Assembly (NCBI RefSeq): GCF_003130585.1
Contig: NZ_QFKX01000001.1
Coordinates: forward strand, 806,001 to 870,000
DNA: 64,000 nt
Source of the DNA: Brachybacterium endophyticum
GTDB lineage: Bacteria > Actinomycetota > Actinomycetes > Actinomycetales > Dermabacteraceae
Direction: 5' to 3'
The notes below the pieces were generated by a model. That model had not been told where the DNA came from, ran no database searches, and saw nothing but the letters and a program-made list of their open reading frames with translations. The position numbers and the translations under genes are program-made. This document shows positions 63,634-64,000 of the stretch, one piece after another. The number at the start of each line of letters is the position of its first letter. Position 1 is the first letter of the stretch.

Positions 63634-64000
63634 TCGACCAGCAGCTCGCGCAGCTCTCGAACCTCCTGATCATCCTCACGATCGTCCTGTACGTGCTCGC
63701 CCTGATCGGATTCGGCGCCGACCTCTCCGGGGTCACCCAGCGCCGCAGCGACCAGAAGCTGCGCGCGCGGACGCGGGAGCGGGCCGAGCTCGCGACCGTC
63801 GGCGCCGACGCCCCGCGCTCCGCATCGCCGGGCGTCGGTGCGGCCGCCGCCCCGACGGCGACGGGTCCCGAGGACTCCGCGGCCCCCGCGGCGGGGACCA
63901 CCACCAGCTCGCTGGGCCCCCGCGGCTTCGGCTACGTGATGGCCTCGATCGGCGCGGTCCTCCACATCACCGCCATGGTGCTGCGCGGCGTGGCCACCGG
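63630..64000 (+). CDS. ccsB: CcsB/CcsA cytochrome c haem lyase subunit, partial
   Basis: The gene starts with GTG overlapping the resB stop and runs off the window. The first ~124 residues show an opening membrane helix (LLIILTIVLYVLALIGFGAD), a low-complexity hydrophilic loop and the start of the second helix (VMASIGAVLHITAMVLRG), as in actinobacterial CcsB. The tryptophan-rich haem motif lies beyond the edge. With resB it forms the haem delivery and attachment complex. Confidence 0.9.
   Translation, partial: MIDQQLAQLSNLLIILTIVLYVLALIGFGADLSGVTQRRSDQKLRARTRERAELATVGADAPRSASPGVGAAAAPTATGPEDSAAPAAGTTTSSLGPRGFGYVMASIGAVLHITAMVLRGVAT

Overview
The window is GC-rich actinobacterial chromosome, densely coded on both strands. 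The gene set (bldC, DUF3073, DUF3151 next to purA, IdeR-type DtxR, an Rv0909-like protein, a bTHXc/AURKAIP1 mini-protein, System II cytochrome c genes) and the many genes whose -10 hexamer lies only 6-7 nt before the start codon point to Actinomycetota, most likely Micrococcales of the Dermabacteraceae/Brachybacterium kind. The genus is inferred from gene content, not proven.

Layout. 1-2.6 kb: acetate overflow genes pta and ackA (ackA is cut by the window edge). 2.7-5.6 kb: SURF1-like factor, DUF3817 membrane protein, guaA. 5.6-6.0 kb: gene-free gap holding a perfect 54-bp palindrome. 6-10 kb: two-domain GNAT protein, then a DHA2 drug-exporter gene divergent from a TetR gene across a clear double operator. 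10-14.4 kb: acyltransferase-like protein, HerA-like ATPase, Tat-exported C39 peptidase, gpmA. 14.7-17.3 kb: BetT-type transporter and dtd. 17.3-19 kb: accessory-looking island with two 66-bp hairpin repeats on either side of an AbiEi/DUF559-type nuclease gene, plus low-complexity DNA. 19-29 kb: APH-like kinase, DUF3151, purA, SCP-like gene, cutC, purF, purM, DUF3073, bldC and an LPG-synthase-TM-type protein. 29-38.5 kb: UvrD/PcrA helicase, small membrane protein and TetR pair, a three-gene YVTN/membrane cluster, sucCD, IdeR. 38.5-43.9 kb: NlpC/P60 hydrolase with a structured leader, membrane protein, a small frame-disrupted gene, a secreted tendamistat-like protein, tRNA-Arg(CCU), nitrilase-family amidase, Rv0909-like protein, DeoR regulator. 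44-49 kb: a 1618-residue SF1-helicase-like protein that has lost its ATP-binding motifs, coupled to a 79-residue partner. 49-58 kb: Nudix, proC, trkA/trkH, AcuC-like deacetylase, a tandem pair of dynamin-like GTPases, bTHXc. 58-64 kb: glutaredoxin-like protein, YceI/MarR pair, then the overlapping cytochrome c maturation operon (phosphatase-thioredoxin-ccdA-resB-ccsB) running off the end.

Working together: the purine genes guaA, purA, purF and purM serve IMP/AMP/GMP synthesis. pta/ackA and sucCD are the central carbon and energy steps. SURF1 and the ccs/res operon serve respiratory chain assembly. betT, trkA/H and possibly the NlpC/P60 leader relate to osmotic and cell-wall homeostasis.

Most unusual items: the 54-bp palindrome, the repeat-flanked DUF559 gene, the ATPase-dead giant helicase-like protein, the tendamistat-like secreted protein without the WRY inhibitory motif, and the alternative pairings upstream of the NlpC/P60 gene. 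No CRISPR array, prophage, IS transposase or rRNA operon was seen.
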